A stretch of 64,000 nt of DNA from Blastocatellia bacterium (GCA_019695185.1 JAIBAN010000021.1:27121-91120); one strand, 5' to 3'; positions 36,813-45,897 are shown, counted from the stretch's first letter. Notes: generated by a model not told the origin, from the letters alone. Translations and numbers: made by a program.

Positions 36813-38630
36813 GTGGCGCACAAGGTCCAAAAAACAAAGATTCTCTATATTATTCTGGCGGTCGTTCTCTCGTTGGCGATTGTTCCGTTGATTCTGGTGG
36901 TGTGGCAGTTGGTTGACATTAACCGGACCGCCATGAGTGGCAGTGAACGACGGTCACAATTGTTTACCATTCAGGATGTTTCCAACCAGGTTGAGTCCTA
37001 TGTCAGCCTCCACCGCGACGCCATTGTCAAAATTGCCCAGACCTTTGAGGTCACTTCCTCGACCACCGCCCTGCCGCAGACCACCCAAGCCGAACGAGGC
37101 GAACGACTGGGTGGTTTTCTGAAAAAAGACCCCAGCTTGATTTTGCTGGCCGTGGTTCCGCTGGAAGGAGGGGGAGAGGCCAATGCCACCGGAAGCGGGG
37201 CACTGGTGGCTGATGGACAACGGATTTCCAATGCTGAAAACTCCAAAATCGTCCAGCAAACCATTTCCTTTTTCCGCCAGCACCCCAAGAAAACCTATAC
37301 CAGCGAACCGTTTACTCTTCCTTCAAGCCTTGAATTCGCCATTGCCTTTGCCCAACCCATGCAGTTTCAAAACAACGCAACGGAAGCCGTCATTGCCGTG
37401 GTCAGTCTGGAACCGGTTTACCGGTTTGTCAGCCAACTGGGCAAAACCGGTAAAAACTCAGCGTTGCTCAAAGAGGGAAATCGGGTTGTGTTTCTGGTCA
37501 ATGCCCAAGGCAGAATTCTGATTCACCCGGACCGGGAAATGGTCTATAGCAAACCAGATGTCAGCAACTGGGGCATCGTCAAACGCTGGATGAATGAAAG
37601 CCCGCTGGCCACCACCGCCGAGCAATTTGAACTCAACCTCGACAATGAAGACATGTCCATGCTGGGCAGTTTCACTTCGACCACAATTTCCCCGGAAATC
37701 CGGCTTGGGGTGATTGCCGTTATCAACGAAAAAATGGCCTACTCCTCAATTTCCCTGATGATTTGGCAAGCCGTTAAAGTCAGCGCCATTTTTATCGTGA
37801 TTGCCGTGGCGGTCGGGTTTGTCCTGACACGGTGGGTTACTTTGCCGATTGAGGCCCTGGCAGGCGGGGCGCGGGCCATTGCCGCCGGAGACTTTTCCAA
37901 ACGCATTAAAGTGCGGACCCACACCGAAATCGGGCAACTTGGCGAAGACTTCAACTCCATGGCCGAGCAAATTCAGCACTATATTTCGGATTTGAAGTTC
38001 GCAGCCAACGAGAACCGTCAGCTTTTTCTGGGAACGGTCCATGCCCTGGCCGAGGCAATTGACGGAAAAGACCCTTACACCCGTGGCCACTCTGAGCGCG
38101 TCATGCTCTATTCAGTTCTGATTGCTGAGTTTATGGGCATGAATCCGGATGAAATCGAAGACATCCGCATTGCCTCCATCCTCCATGACGTGGGCAAAAT
38201 CGGGATCGAGGACCGAATCCTCAAAAAACCCGCCGCCCTGACCGAAGATGAATATACCGTCATGAAACAACACCCCCAAAAAGGTGCCAACATCATGTCG
38301 CAAATCCCGCAGATGAAAAAATATGTGCCGGGTATGTACTACCACCACGAATGTATGGACGGGAAAGGCTATCCGCTCGGACTTAAAGGCGACCAAATTC
38401 CCATGATGGCCCGCATCATCAGCGTGGCCGACACCTTTGACGCCATGACGACCAACCGGCCTTACCAACGGGCGATGGACCCGGATTTTGCCGTTTCGCG
38501 GATTTACACATTTTCAGGAACCCGCTATGACCCGGTGGTGGTCAAAGCTCTGGATGATTCCCTCAAGGCTGGACGGCTGAACGAAGTGCTGCGCGGTTAT
38601 CAGGAGCGGTTGGAAGCCGGAAAACAGTAG
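36813..38630 (+). CDS. Cache-HAMP-HD-GYP phosphodiesterase
   Basis: A 605-residue inner-membrane protein predicted to hydrolyse cyclic di-GMP. An N-terminal membrane helix (about 10-32) is followed by a periplasmic Cache-like sensor domain (about 35-310), a second helix (about 318-340), HAMP (about 340-395) and HD-GYP (about 410-600). Catalytic motifs are H458-D459 in 'LHDVGKIGIED', 'YHHECMDGKGYP' with GYP at 519-521, and 'VADTFDAMT'. GTG at 36813 has GGAG 5 nt upstream; a GTG six bases earlier overlaps that site and is less likely. The sensed ligand is unknown. A terminator follows. Confidence 0.94.
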   Translation: MAHKVQKTKILYIILAVVLSLAIVPLILVVWQLVDINRTAMSGSERRSQLFTIQDVSNQVESYVSLHRDAIVKIAQTFEVTSSTTALPQTTQAERGERLGGFLKKDPSLILLAVVPLEGGGEANATGSGALVADGQRISNAENSKIVQQTISFFRQHPKKTYTSEPFTLPSSLEFAIAFAQPMQFQNNATEAVIAVVSLEPVYRFVSQLGKTGKNSALLKEGNRVVFLVNAQGRILIHPDREMVYSKPDVSNWGIVKRWMNESPLATTAEQFELNLDNEDMSMLGSFTSTTISPEIRLGVIAVINEKMAYSSISLMIWQAVKVSAIFIVIAVAVGFVLTRWVTLPIEALAGGARAIAAGDFSKRIKVRTHTEIGQLGEDFNSMAEQIQHYISDLKFAANENRQLFLGTVHALAEAIDGKDPYTRGHSERVMLYSVLIAEFMGMNPDEIEDIRIASILHDVGKIGIEDRILKKPAALTEDEYTVMKQHPQKGANIMSQIPQMKKYVPGMYYHHECMDGKGYPLGLKGDQIPMMARIISVADTFDAMTTNRPYQRAMDPDFAVSRIYTFSGTRYDPVVVKALDDSLKAGRLNEVLRGYQERLEAGKQ

Positions 38631-38686
38631 CGTGCCAGGCTCCGCCATCGAAAGAAGCCGCCGCTGGCACGTATTTTTTCCTTTTT
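38631..38686 (+). terminator. Rho-independent terminator after the HD-GYP gene
   Basis: CGTGCCAG (38631-38638) pairs with CTGGCACG (38664-38671), then TATTTTTTCCTTTTT follows. The T tract ends at the C-terminus of the convergent S24/S26-like gene. Confidence 0.8.
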
Positions 38687-38688
38687 CC

Positions 38689-38991
38689 TTATGGCTCAAC
38701 CCTGGTGGCAATGCCGTATACGCAATTGTGTCCGACCCAACCATTGATGCGGCCCCGGTTGTTGCCAATCAAAAAGCGGCCCTGGTTGACGGCTTTGACC
38801 AGATGCAGATAGTCGGTTCCTTTGACCCGGACCAGCACAATGTCACCCACCGCCAGTTTTTCCGGGTCACAGGGCTCAATGGTCACCAAATCACCGTCAT
38901 TGACCTTGCCCTTCATGGAATGCCCACGCGGGCGGACCTGAACGGTTTTTCCCTGTTTGAGGGATTCGATTGCAAATTTTGCCCAACTCAT
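38689..38991 (-). CDS. Small S24/S26-type serine peptidase-like protein
   Basis: A 100-residue protein with the LexA / signal-peptidase-like fold signature. The nucleophile motif is 'PRGHSMKGKV' (Ser25) and a Lys follows in 'YLHLVKAVN' (Lys66), spaced as in the S24/S26 Ser-Lys dyad. It has no DNA-binding domain and no membrane helix, so it is neither a LexA repressor nor a classical signal peptidase. 'VGDIVLVRV' and 'IGNNRGRINGW' are typical of the beta core. The ATG at 38991 is preferred over a TTG at 39003. The substrate is unknown; it may process one partner protein, or the fold may be used for binding. Confidence 0.75.
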   Translation of the reverse strand: MSWAKFAIESLKQGKTVQVRPRGHSMKGKVNDGDLVTIEPCDPEKLAVGDIVLVRVKGTDYLHLVKAVNQGRFLIGNNRGRINGWVGHNCVYGIATRVEP

Positions 38992-39013
38992 AATTAAACC
39001 CAATCACTTTTGT

Positions 39014-39095
39014 GATTGGTCAATGGTAAATCGTGCATTCCGGGCGGTCAGCCCATCCGATTGGGTTCCATTGACCATTGACCATTCATTGACCA
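39014..39095. repeat. Paired tandem-repeat element, GGTCAAT unit
   Basis: GATTGGTCAATGGTAAAT at 39015-39032 faces TTGACCATTGACCATTC at 39071-39087 and further units to 39095. In transcript sense (minus) GGTCAATGG units follow the upstream stop and CCATTGACC precedes the next start. Confidence 0.75.
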
Positions 39096-39108
39096 CTCCC
39101 CCCCACCA

Positions 39109-39978
39109 TCACGGATTGGGGCGGGAAGATTCAGCTTCGGTCGCGCTCACGCTAAATTTGCGATACTCGCTGTTTTCCACCAGCCAGTCGGATTCGTTTC
39201 CGTTAAAAAGCACGGGATAGCGTCCAGCTAAAACCCAAAGCCGTTCGGTGCCCCACATGCCGTCGGGCAGGCGCATGGCTTCGTAAAAAACCAGCGGCTG
39301 GGGTTCATTTCCTTCTGCCCGCGAACCGGCACCTGTCAATGGCCAGGCTTCAATCCGAAAGACAATTTTATCAGCCAGGTCAATCCAGAGTTTGCCGGCC
39401 AGTTTGGTGTAAGGATTGTCACGTGGATGCTTGGGCTGAAAATCAGCACGGGGCTGAAACGAAACAACCAGCACTTCCCGCCCTTGAAAACGCTCTGGCT
39501 GTGGATTGGAGAAAGTACAATTGCGGATGAATGCAAAGGAACTGAAATGAATTTCATGCACTGAACCGGCATTGAGTCCAAATCCGTATTCAGGGCCGGG
39601 CTGGTCAGCCGCCCGGTGGGCTTGGTTGGCTGTTTCATCCTTGGTGAGATTGGCAATCAACCGTTTTTCCTCCGCAGCCGTGCTTTTGAGGGAAAGCTCT
39701 TTTCCATTCCGGCTGAGCATCTTGGTAAAGTTCCGCGAATAGCCCTGGTAATTTTCAGCCACCCGGACATCGGTTTCCCTGAGCACCCCCTTTTTGTCAA
39801 ACTTGCGGAAGGTGGTTTTTGAAATCCAGGTGTAATTGTAATACTGCTTGTTAAGTATCCGTTGCCGGTCCGAGCATTCATTCAGTAACGCCGTCAGATT
39901 GACCGGGGCCGGGTTTTCCACACCAAACAAAGGCTGCCACAAAGCCAGAAACAGCAAAACAAATGCAATCCGGTTCAT
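39109..39978 (-). CDS. Exported hypothetical protein
   Basis: A 289-residue protein with a signal peptide ('RIAFVLLFLALWQPLFGVEN', cleavage near residue 21). The mature part is beta-rich with long strands ('KLWIDLADKIVFRIEAWPLTG'), which is reminiscent of outer-membrane lipoprotein-sorting (LolA/LolB-like) folds, though I cannot claim that assignment. There is no lipobox and no catalytic motif. The ATG at 39978 is chosen because GGTGAG lies just upstream; an ATG at 39990 would also be possible. It lies 19 nt downstream of bioA on the same strand. Confidence 0.6.
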   Translation of the reverse strand: MNRIAFVLLFLALWQPLFGVENPAPVNLTALLNECSDRQRILNKQYYNYTWISKTTFRKFDKKGVLRETDVRVAENYQGYSRNFTKMLSRNGKELSLKSTAAEEKRLIANLTKDETANQAHRAADQPGPEYGFGLNAGSVHEIHFSSFAFIRNCTFSNPQPERFQGREVLVVSFQPRADFQPKHPRDNPYTKLAGKLWIDLADKIVFRIEAWPLTGAGSRAEGNEPQPLVFYEAMRLPDGMWGTERLWVLAGRYPVLFNGNESDWLVENSEYRKFSVSATEAESSRPNP

Positions 39979-39997
39979 AAATCTCACCATTCACCAT
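39979..39997. promoter_or_regulatory. Short gap after bioA with ACCATTC-type units and ribosome-binding site
   Basis: Only 19 bp separate bioA from the exported protein gene. It holds ACCATTCACCATTTACC-like units; in the minus sense one unit forms the GGTGAG ribosome-binding site of the exported protein. Confidence 0.5.
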
Positions 39998-41362
39998 TTA
40001 CCGATTACTTTTTTCGGTCACTTCCACAATCACCTTTTTGAGCGTATCCACCAGGAAATCAATCTGTTCGGCTGAAATCGCCAGCGGTGGCATAACCACC
40101 ACCACATTTCCCAGCGGGCGCAAAATCAGGCCGAAAGCGCGGCAGCGGTCGGTTACCTGATAGCCCATTTTCCATTCAACCGGATACGCGGTTCCGGCTG
40201 TTTTGTCCGCTGTCAGTTCGATGCCAGCCATCAGACCCCGCTGCCGGATGTCACCCACGTGAGGCAGGGCGGAAATTTCTGCCAACCGGTGGGACAAATG
40301 GCCGGCCATCCGTTCAACATGTTGGAGCAATTCATTGGTTTCGAACAGTTTCAAGTTGGCAAGCGCCGCCACGCAGGCCAATGGGTTCCCCGTGTAGGTG
40401 TGTCCATGAAAAAAGGTCTTGAACGCGCTGTAGTCGTCCCAAAACGCCCGGTACAGCTCGTCCGTCGCAATGGTCGCCGCCAGCGGCAGGTATCCGCCGG
40501 TTAATCCTTTGGCCAGACAAAGCAGGTCCGGCGTAACGTTTTCGCTTTCACAGGCGAAGAGGGTTCCGGTCCGGCCAAATCCGGTGGCGACTTCATCACA
40601 AATCAAGAGCACGTCGTAAGCTGTGCAGAGTTCCCGCACCCGTGCCAGATACCCCGGCGGATGGGCGAGCATTCCGGCGGCCCCCATCATGACCGGTTCC
40701 ATCACAAACGCAGCAATCTCATCTGCATGATTTTGAAAAATGGCCTCAACGGCATCGGCATCCGCCAGCGTCCGGGGAACCGGAGCCCGAAACGCATCAA
40801 AGAGCAGGGGACGATAGAGTTGGTGGAACAAATCAATCCCGCCAACCGACACCGACCCGATGGTGTCGCCGTGATAGGATTCAGCCAAATGAAGGAACCG
40901 GGTTTTGGTCCGCCGTGGTGCGGGGCGTTGCTGCCAATATTGGAAGGCAATTTTCAAGGCGATTTCCACTGCGGTGGAGCCCGAATCCGAATAAAACACT
41001 TTGTTCAGATTTCCGGGAGCCAATTCCGCCAGTTTTACTGCCAGTTCAATCGCCGGCACGTTTGACAGTCCTAAAAGAGTCGAATGGGCCACTTTGCCAA
41101 GCTGTTCGCGGATGGCCTCGTCAATCTCCCTGGTTTGGTGGCCATGCACGGTCACCCACAGGCTGCTGACTCCGTCGAGATACCGGTTTCCTTCCACATC
41201 AAAGAGATAACAGCCCTCAGCCCGTTCGATAATGAGCGGTTTGACGGCATGCCACTCCTTCATTTGGGTAAACGGATGCCACAGGTGGGCTTTGTCGAGT
41301 TGTTCCAGGCGTTCGGCTGGAGTCACCGTTTGTTTGGCTGGTTCGGGCGCAAAATGAGTCAT
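39998..41362 (-). CDS. bioA: Adenosylmethionine-8-amino-7-oxononanoate aminotransferase
   Basis: A 454-residue class III PLP aminotransferase of biotin synthesis that converts KAPA to DAPA using S-adenosylmethionine. 'LWHPFTQMKEW' near residue 28 is the BioA substrate-site signature. 'SSLWVTVHGHQ', 'FYSDSGSTAVEIALKIA' and 'LICDEVATGFGRTG' follow, and the PLP Lys is in 'CLAKGLTGGYLPLAAT'. The ATG at 41362 gives a standard N-terminus. An upstream 35-codon extension encodes repeat sequence and is rejected. No other bio gene is adjacent, so the pathway is dispersed. No BirA-type operator was recognised. Confidence 0.94.
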   Translation of the reverse strand: MTHFAPEPAKQTVTPAERLEQLDKAHLWHPFTQMKEWHAVKPLIIERAEGCYLFDVEGNRYLDGVSSLWVTVHGHQTREIDEAIREQLGKVAHSTLLGLSNVPAIELAVKLAELAPGNLNKVFYSDSGSTAVEIALKIAFQYWQQRPAPRRTKTRFLHLAESYHGDTIGSVSVGGIDLFHQLYRPLLFDAFRAPVPRTLADADAVEAIFQNHADEIAAFVMEPVMMGAAGMLAHPPGYLARVRELCTAYDVLLICDEVATGFGRTGTLFACESENVTPDLLCLAKGLTGGYLPLAATIATDELYRAFWDDYSAFKTFFHGHTYTGNPLACVAALANLKLFETNELLQHVERMAGHLSHRLAEISALPHVGDIRQRGLMAGIELTADKTAGTAYPVEWKMGYQVTDRCRAFGLILRPLGNVVVVMPPLAISAEQIDFLVDTLKKVIVEVTEKSNR

Positions 41363-41369
41363 AAGGAAT

Positions 41370-41495
41370 TTTGAGTTGTTCGTTTTGAGTTTTGGGTTAA
41401 AAACCGGAGTTGGTTGCTGGATGGCAACCCCCTGTATTTCTTGACATATTTTGTTGGTCAAGTGCAATCAAAAACTCAAAACCCAAACCTCAACC
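41370..41495. repeat. Paired repeat element, TTTTGAG/GGGTTTT-type unit
   Basis: TTTTGAGTTTTGGGTT at 41382-41399 and neighbouring units face AAAACTCAAAACCCAAACC at 41470-41488. In transcript sense the G/T-rich arm overlaps the end of the MobA-like gene and the C/A-rich arm precedes bioA. A small stem GGTTGC/GCAACC at 41412-41429 lies in the spacer. Confidence 0.8.
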
Positions 41496-42104
41496 CCTCC
41501 GGCTGGCCAAAAACCGTTCCACGGCTTCCTGTGTATCAAGGTCAATTTCACCATCCGGAAAAGGAATGACTGCGACATCTTGCGGATGAGCAGCGATGAT
41601 TTTCTTTGCGCCCCGGTCCCCTTGCAACGTGCCGAGGGCCGAAAAGTAACGGGCGTGAAACAGGGCCGGAACTCCGATTGTCTCCGCATAGCCACAGGCG
41701 ACAATGCCCTTGCCAGTGGTGCGATACGTCGCAATGAGGGTTTGCAGCAATGCAGTTGTTACCAACGGCTGGTCGCAGGTGAGAAACATGACGGCTTCAA
41801 CCGATGATTGCTGCCCGGTCAGGAATTCAACTGCAGTCCGAATCGAACTGCCCATGCCTTCCCTCCAGTTGAGGTTTTCAAGGATGTGAACCGGCAGGTT
41901 TTCCAACTCGGTTCGCATCCGGACCGCCTCAGCTCCAATCACAACCAGGCTGGCAGTCTGTTCAACCTGCCGGGTCAGCCGCACCATGCGCCGCAGGAGG
42001 CTTTCATGTTCCCAGATGAAAAGTTGTTTGGGGGTTCCCAGCCGGCTTGACCGGCCAGCCGCCAGCAGAACCAAGTGGATGGTGGGGTGATGTAACTGAC
42101 TCAT
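41490..42104 (-). CDS. MobA/MocA-like nucleotidyltransferase
   Basis: A 204-residue NTP-transferase domain protein. The N-terminal 'LVLLAAGRSSRLGTPKQLF' is the nucleotide-binding signature of molybdenum-cofactor guanylyl/cytidylyltransferases (MobA/MocA) and related enzymes such as CoxI-linked proteins. 'MFLTCDQPLVTT' holds the metal-binding Asp. 'GDRGAKKII' near the end is usual in the MocA-like group. The ATG at 42104 is preferred; upstream codons show no family match. Mo-cofactor cytidylation is a reasonable guess, but no molybdoenzyme gene is present here to confirm it. Confidence 0.88.
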   Translation of the reverse strand: MSQLHHPTIHLVLLAAGRSSRLGTPKQLFIWEHESLLRRMVRLTRQVEQTASLVVIGAEAVRMRTELENLPVHILENLNWREGMGSSIRTAVEFLTGQQSSVEAVMFLTCDQPLVTTALLQTLIATYRTTGKGIVACGYAETIGVPALFHARYFSALGTLQGDRGAKKIIAAHPQDVAVIPFPDGEIDLDTQEAVERFLASRRG

Positions 42105-42306
42105 ACAAAAAAAGTAATTCCGGAAGAATGCTCTCAATGCGGTTTGGTTGACTTGACTGCCTTGCATTCGCTACCTTACTGCAAAATCCGACATCCCCAA
42201 ACTGTCGTATACCTGCCCGGTACAATCAAAACATCCAGGTCATCTTTTGTCAGAATCATTCCAACACGCCCATTCTGATTTCCGGTTCAGAAAAAGGTGC
42301 AGGGCC

Positions 42307-43797
42307 ATGAGTGAATTAAATCAGAATCATCCGAGCACGATTGATGCTCAGGCAGCGGCTGAACTTTGTTATGAAATTGCCGACATGATTGGCAAAATCG
42401 AGCAAAAAGCCGACCATTATCAAGTGCTGTCCATCAGTCGCCGGGCCACAGCGGAACACATTAAAAGAGCCTATCGGGAGTTGAGCAAAAAGTTTCACCC
42501 GGACCGGCACGTGGAACTGGCTGGGTTTCATTTCCAGGTCAAATCCGAATTGGAACGGATTTTTGCCCGGTTTCAGGAAGCCTACGAAGTGCTCAGTGAC
42601 GACACCAAGCGGCGAAAATATGACGCGGCGATTTATTTTCCGGGAACGACCGGGGGGGCCGTGGTTCAAACAGCCCCGGCTGCCGGTGCGTTGCCGGCCA
42701 ACACACCGCCAGCTCCGGAACCCGAACCTGAACCAAGTGACGATGTGGCAATTTTCGATGGGAATGCGGCTGCCCACCTGTGTTTTGAAATCCAGGATGT
42801 AGTTGGGCAAATCAAACGCGAGGATGACTATTATCAAATTTTACAGATCGGTCGGCGGGCTTCGACAGCCGAAATTCAAAAAGCCTATACCCGCCTGAGC
42901 CGGAAATTTCATCCGGACCGTTATTCCCTGCTGGCACAGTTTCATTTCCAGGTCCAGACGGAATTGGAAATGATTTATGCCAAGCTTCAGGAAGCCTATG
43001 AAACCCTGACGGACGAAAACAAACGAAGGCGGTATGATGGAAAACTTCGGTTCGCGGTCACCAGCAGTGGGAACTACCGCCTCTCTGCATTCCAACCGAC
43101 TGGGGAACCAACCGCCGATACCGCCCCGCCACAGACCGGAGCGCCCACGACTGGCCCGCCACCAACTCCACCCAAAGTCTCACCACCGGTCCTGCCAAGC
43201 AGCTCAACACCTGCCAGTCTCAACCCCCCGTCGGTGGCACCACCACGCTCCACACCACCCAGTGGCAGCAGCAGCCCGACAGCCCATGCCTTGCCGGCAA
43301 TTCCCACCAATCCGATTGATTCCCTCTCGACTTCCAGGCCGATTGCCAGCGGGAGCGCCAAACTTTCAGCCACCGAGCACTACATGTTGAGTATTGAGCA
43401 TTTTGGGAAAAATGATATTCAGACAGCCTACACCCACATCCACCGGGCCGTGGAAATGAAGCCCCGTGATGCCGAATATCATGCCCAGTTCGCACGAATT
43501 CTGGAATGGATGCCCCAGGGCCGCAAATCAGCCGAAGAGCACTATCTGCTGGCCTTGGATTTGGAAAAAGACCTGCCGGAACTCAAACGTTTATGTGAGG
43601 AGGTGATTGAATTCTACCAAAATCACAAAATGACCAAGCATGCCGAGGAATTGCAAAAACGGGTGCAACAGATTGAGGGCCAGTTGCCGGGAAATCCGGC
43701 TCCGACCGAAGAAGCAAAAGCAAAACCGGAAAAACCATCTGCCTGGAACCGGTTGGGTGGCCAGTTGAAGAAACTCTTTTCCAAGGGTGACTCCTGA
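42307..43797 (+). CDS. Protein with two J domains and C-terminal helical repeat region
   Basis: A 496-residue cytosolic protein. Two complete DnaJ domains (about residues 37-105 and 175-245), each with an HPD motif at 64-66 ('FHPDRHV') and 202-204 ('FHPDRYS'). They share a conserved lead-in ('AAELCYEIADMIGKIEQKADHYQVL' against 'AAHLCFEIQDVVGQIKREDDYYQIL', each shortened) and so look like a duplication. A Pro/Ser/Thr linker of about 100 residues follows (about 265-350), then a TPR-like segment near 355-455. It should stimulate a DnaK ATPase; the client is unknown. No DnaK or GrpE gene is adjacent. The ATG at 42307 is chosen by homology start. Confidence 0.86.
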   Translation: MSELNQNHPSTIDAQAAAELCYEIADMIGKIEQKADHYQVLSISRRATAEHIKRAYRELSKKFHPDRHVELAGFHFQVKSELERIFARFQEAYEVLSDDTKRRKYDAAIYFPGTTGGAVVQTAPAAGALPANTPPAPEPEPEPSDDVAIFDGNAAAHLCFEIQDVVGQIKREDDYYQILQIGRRASTAEIQKAYTRLSRKFHPDRYSLLAQFHFQVQTELEMIYAKLQEAYETLTDENKRRRYDGKLRFAVTSSGNYRLSAFQPTGEPTADTAPPQTGAPTTGPPPTPPKVSPPVLPSSSTPASLNPPSVAPPRSTPPSGSSSPTAHALPAIPTNPIDSLSTSRPIASGSAKLSATEHYMLSIEHFGKNDIQTAYTHIHRAVEMKPRDAEYHAQFARILEWMPQGRKSAEEHYLLALDLEKDLPELKRLCEEVIEFYQNHKMTKHAEELQKRVQQIEGQLPGNPAPTEEAKAKPEKPSAWNRLGGQLKKLFSKGDS

Positions 43798-44042
43798 ACA
43801 ATGGACCCAGTAGGGAAATTTCCGCCGCCATCCCATTTTTTCTCTGTGTGATGCCGTTCATCCGCCTATTTAACCGCTTGTCGCAATTTTCCCCCATTCT
43901 CACCACAGTTCCGGTATATAGCCATCACATCGGTTTTCTTTCTTTCCCGGTCGCCAGACGCGCGAACATTTGTGTCGGTTAGATTCGTGTGATTTTGTGG
44001 CGTGAGCAGGAACAGGACTCCTCAATACCTCCTGCTGGTGGG
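43798..44042. other. Gap after the double-J gene
   Basis: About 245 bp between the stop and the structured palindrome at 44043. No gene, no heptamer repeat arms and no simple terminator hairpin were seen here. Frames in this stretch are short and lack recognisable features. Confidence 0.5.
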
Positions 44043-44131
44043 ACTGCGGTAAAACGGTGAGTGATTCGTTACGGTAACAATGCGGCGTGACTGAGCGAAT
44101 TCTCACAGGTTTTACCGCAGTTTATTTTTTT
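44043..44131 (+). terminator. Large structured palindrome followed by a T tract (terminator or structured RNA)
   Basis: ACTGCGGTAAAAC (44043-44055) pairs perfectly with GTTTTACCGCAGT (44109-44121). Inside, GTGAG pairs with CTCAC, ATTCG with CGAAT, and the loop contains GTTACGGTAAC. TTTATTTTTTT follows. It may terminate the double-J transcript or be a separate RNA; it lies between convergent genes. Confidence 0.6.
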
Positions 44132-44177
44132 GGGCCGAAATGGTCCTCTGAAAATCCTCTTTTTTCCGCCTTCCATC

Positions 44178-45824
44178 TCAAAAACCCGGCAACGGGTCGT
44201 CTTCGATGCTCCGGCATTTTTTCCCTTCACAAGTCCGTAACATGTGCAAACGCTCGGCCAGCATGTGAATCAGGGTTGGGGGTGCCTGGGTATAGATGTT
44301 GTTGAGTTGATGAGGGTCGGTCTGGAGGTCGTACAGTTCCCGCTCACCGGTGACATACTCCACATACAAATAGCGGAGCGTGCGCAGGGCCTGATATTCG
44401 GGCGGCATGGGGCTTCTGGGGTCAGGTCGTTCCAAAGTCCGGTTTTTTTTGTTGGCGGACTCCTCTTCATCCTTGATGTTGTCAGAAGCGGCGTTTGTTT
44501 CTGCCTGACTGGCTTCCAGTTCAGTCTGCCTGGCTTCCTTTCGGGCTAATTTGGCTTCCCACTTGGCCTTGCGGCGGGCTTGGGCAAATTTAGGCCAAAA
44601 TTCAACCAGGGCCGTTTGTCGCCAAGTGTTGACTTCACCCGGATTGGGATTGGACAGTATCGGCAGGAGTGACCGGCCATCCACAAATGATGGCGGTTTC
44701 GCACTGGCCAAATCGGCAAACGTGGGGGCCAAGTCAACATTGAGGCCGAGTTGTTGAACCACCCGCCCGGCCACCACACCAGGCCCCCGCACCACCAAAG
44801 GCACCCGAATATCCTCATCATAGGGCGTCCCCTTGCCGGGGGGCAGCCGATGTTCCCCCATGTGAAATCCATTGTCCGAAGCAAAGAAAATATAGGTATT
44901 TTCCAACCGCCCCGATTGTTCCAGGGCATGAATGACATTTTCCACCAGATCATCCACGCTTTGGAGCGATTGCAACCGTTTGCGATACAGCCGTTCAATC
45001 CGTTCCAGGGTTTCCGGTGACAGGTTGGACTGGTTTTGAATGTACGCCGGTTTGTCACTCACGTCAGTTTCGTCGAAGGCAGGTGTGCGCGGAGCTTTTG
45101 CCTCCGCAAAGAGTTGCTCGTGGCGCGGCGCGGGGGTGGCCGGTTTATGCGGGGCATACGGAGCCAGATAGAGAAAAAACGGGCGGGAGTCTTTGGCCGA
45201 CTGCCCAATCAGAGTTGCAGCCTTGGCCGACAGCACATCCACCATAAAATCCTTGGGTTGCGTGCCGTATCCCACGATTTGACGGTTTTCGTTCAATTGG
45301 TATTCAAACTCGTTGTAGGGTTTTCCCAACGCCGGGCTCACCCATTCATCCCAGCCGGGCGGCACATAGGTTGCCGGTGCATCATGCGGGTAGCCATTCA
45401 GATATTTCCCCAAAAACATGGTTCGGTAGCCCGAGTTTTTGAGCCAGACGGCAATGGTGGACTCGTCATTGCGGAGTTCGTAAAATTTTTCAAATCCCCC
45501 CAAGGGTGGGCTGTTGGTCAAAACCTTGTGGTTATGGACGTACTGCCCTCGCAAGATCGAAGACCGCGACGGGCAGCACAACGAGTCATCCACAAAAAAA
45601 TTGGAAAAGGAGGTGCCACGTTCCAACAGGAGCTTTTTTACCTTGGGCATGTGTTCCAGCGAGGCCGCATCCTGGTCATCGGTCAGAATAAACACAATGT
45701 TGGGCCGCCCGGAACGTTCCTGAAACCGCTTGCCGTCAAAATAGCGATAGGCATTCGTGTGGGAAAACGCCACCAGAACTGCTCCCAGCAGGCACAACAA
45801 ACCACAATAAACAAATTTCCGCAT
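44178..45824 (-). CDS. Exported sulfatase (formylglycine type)
   Basis: A 548-residue sulfatase of the alkaline phosphatase superfamily. The modified Cys84 is in 'LCCPSRSSILRG' (CxPSR motif, oxidised to formylglycine). Metal ligands are in 'FILTDDQDA' and 'FFASDNGFHMG'. A signal peptide or anchor occupies the start ('FVYCGLLCLLGAVLVAFSH'). The C-terminal portion is Lys/Glu rich (about residues 415-490). The ATG at 45824 is chosen by the signal peptide; an earlier frame would overlap the upstream gene. Activation needs a formylglycine-generating enzyme or anSME elsewhere. The substrate is presumably a sulfated glycan or ester; this is inference. Confidence 0.9.
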   Translation of the reverse strand: MRKFVYCGLLCLLGAVLVAFSHTNAYRYFDGKRFQERSGRPNIVFILTDDQDAASLEHMPKVKKLLLERGTSFSNFFVDDSLCCPSRSSILRGQYVHNHKVLTNSPPLGGFEKFYELRNDESTIAVWLKNSGYRTMFLGKYLNGYPHDAPATYVPPGWDEWVSPALGKPYNEFEYQLNENRQIVGYGTQPKDFMVDVLSAKAATLIGQSAKDSRPFFLYLAPYAPHKPATPAPRHEQLFAEAKAPRTPAFDETDVSDKPAYIQNQSNLSPETLERIERLYRKRLQSLQSVDDLVENVIHALEQSGRLENTYIFFASDNGFHMGEHRLPPGKGTPYDEDIRVPLVVRGPGVVAGRVVQQLGLNVDLAPTFADLASAKPPSFVDGRSLLPILSNPNPGEVNTWRQTALVEFWPKFAQARRKAKWEAKLARKEARQTELEASQAETNAASDNIKDEEESANKKNRTLERPDPRSPMPPEYQALRTLRYLYVEYVTGERELYDLQTDPHQLNNIYTQAPPTLIHMLAERLHMLRTCEGKKCRSIEDDPLPGF

Positions 45825-45897
45825 TGCGAGAGAACTTTCCCAAAATCCAACATTTGAAATTCGGTTCCGGGGGAACCGGCCAACCAGCCAACCGCAC

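Noticed and set aside
44043..44131. Integron attC site
   Set aside because: The palindrome lacks the RYYYAAC/GTTRRRY core pair, and no integrase or gene cassettes are nearby.
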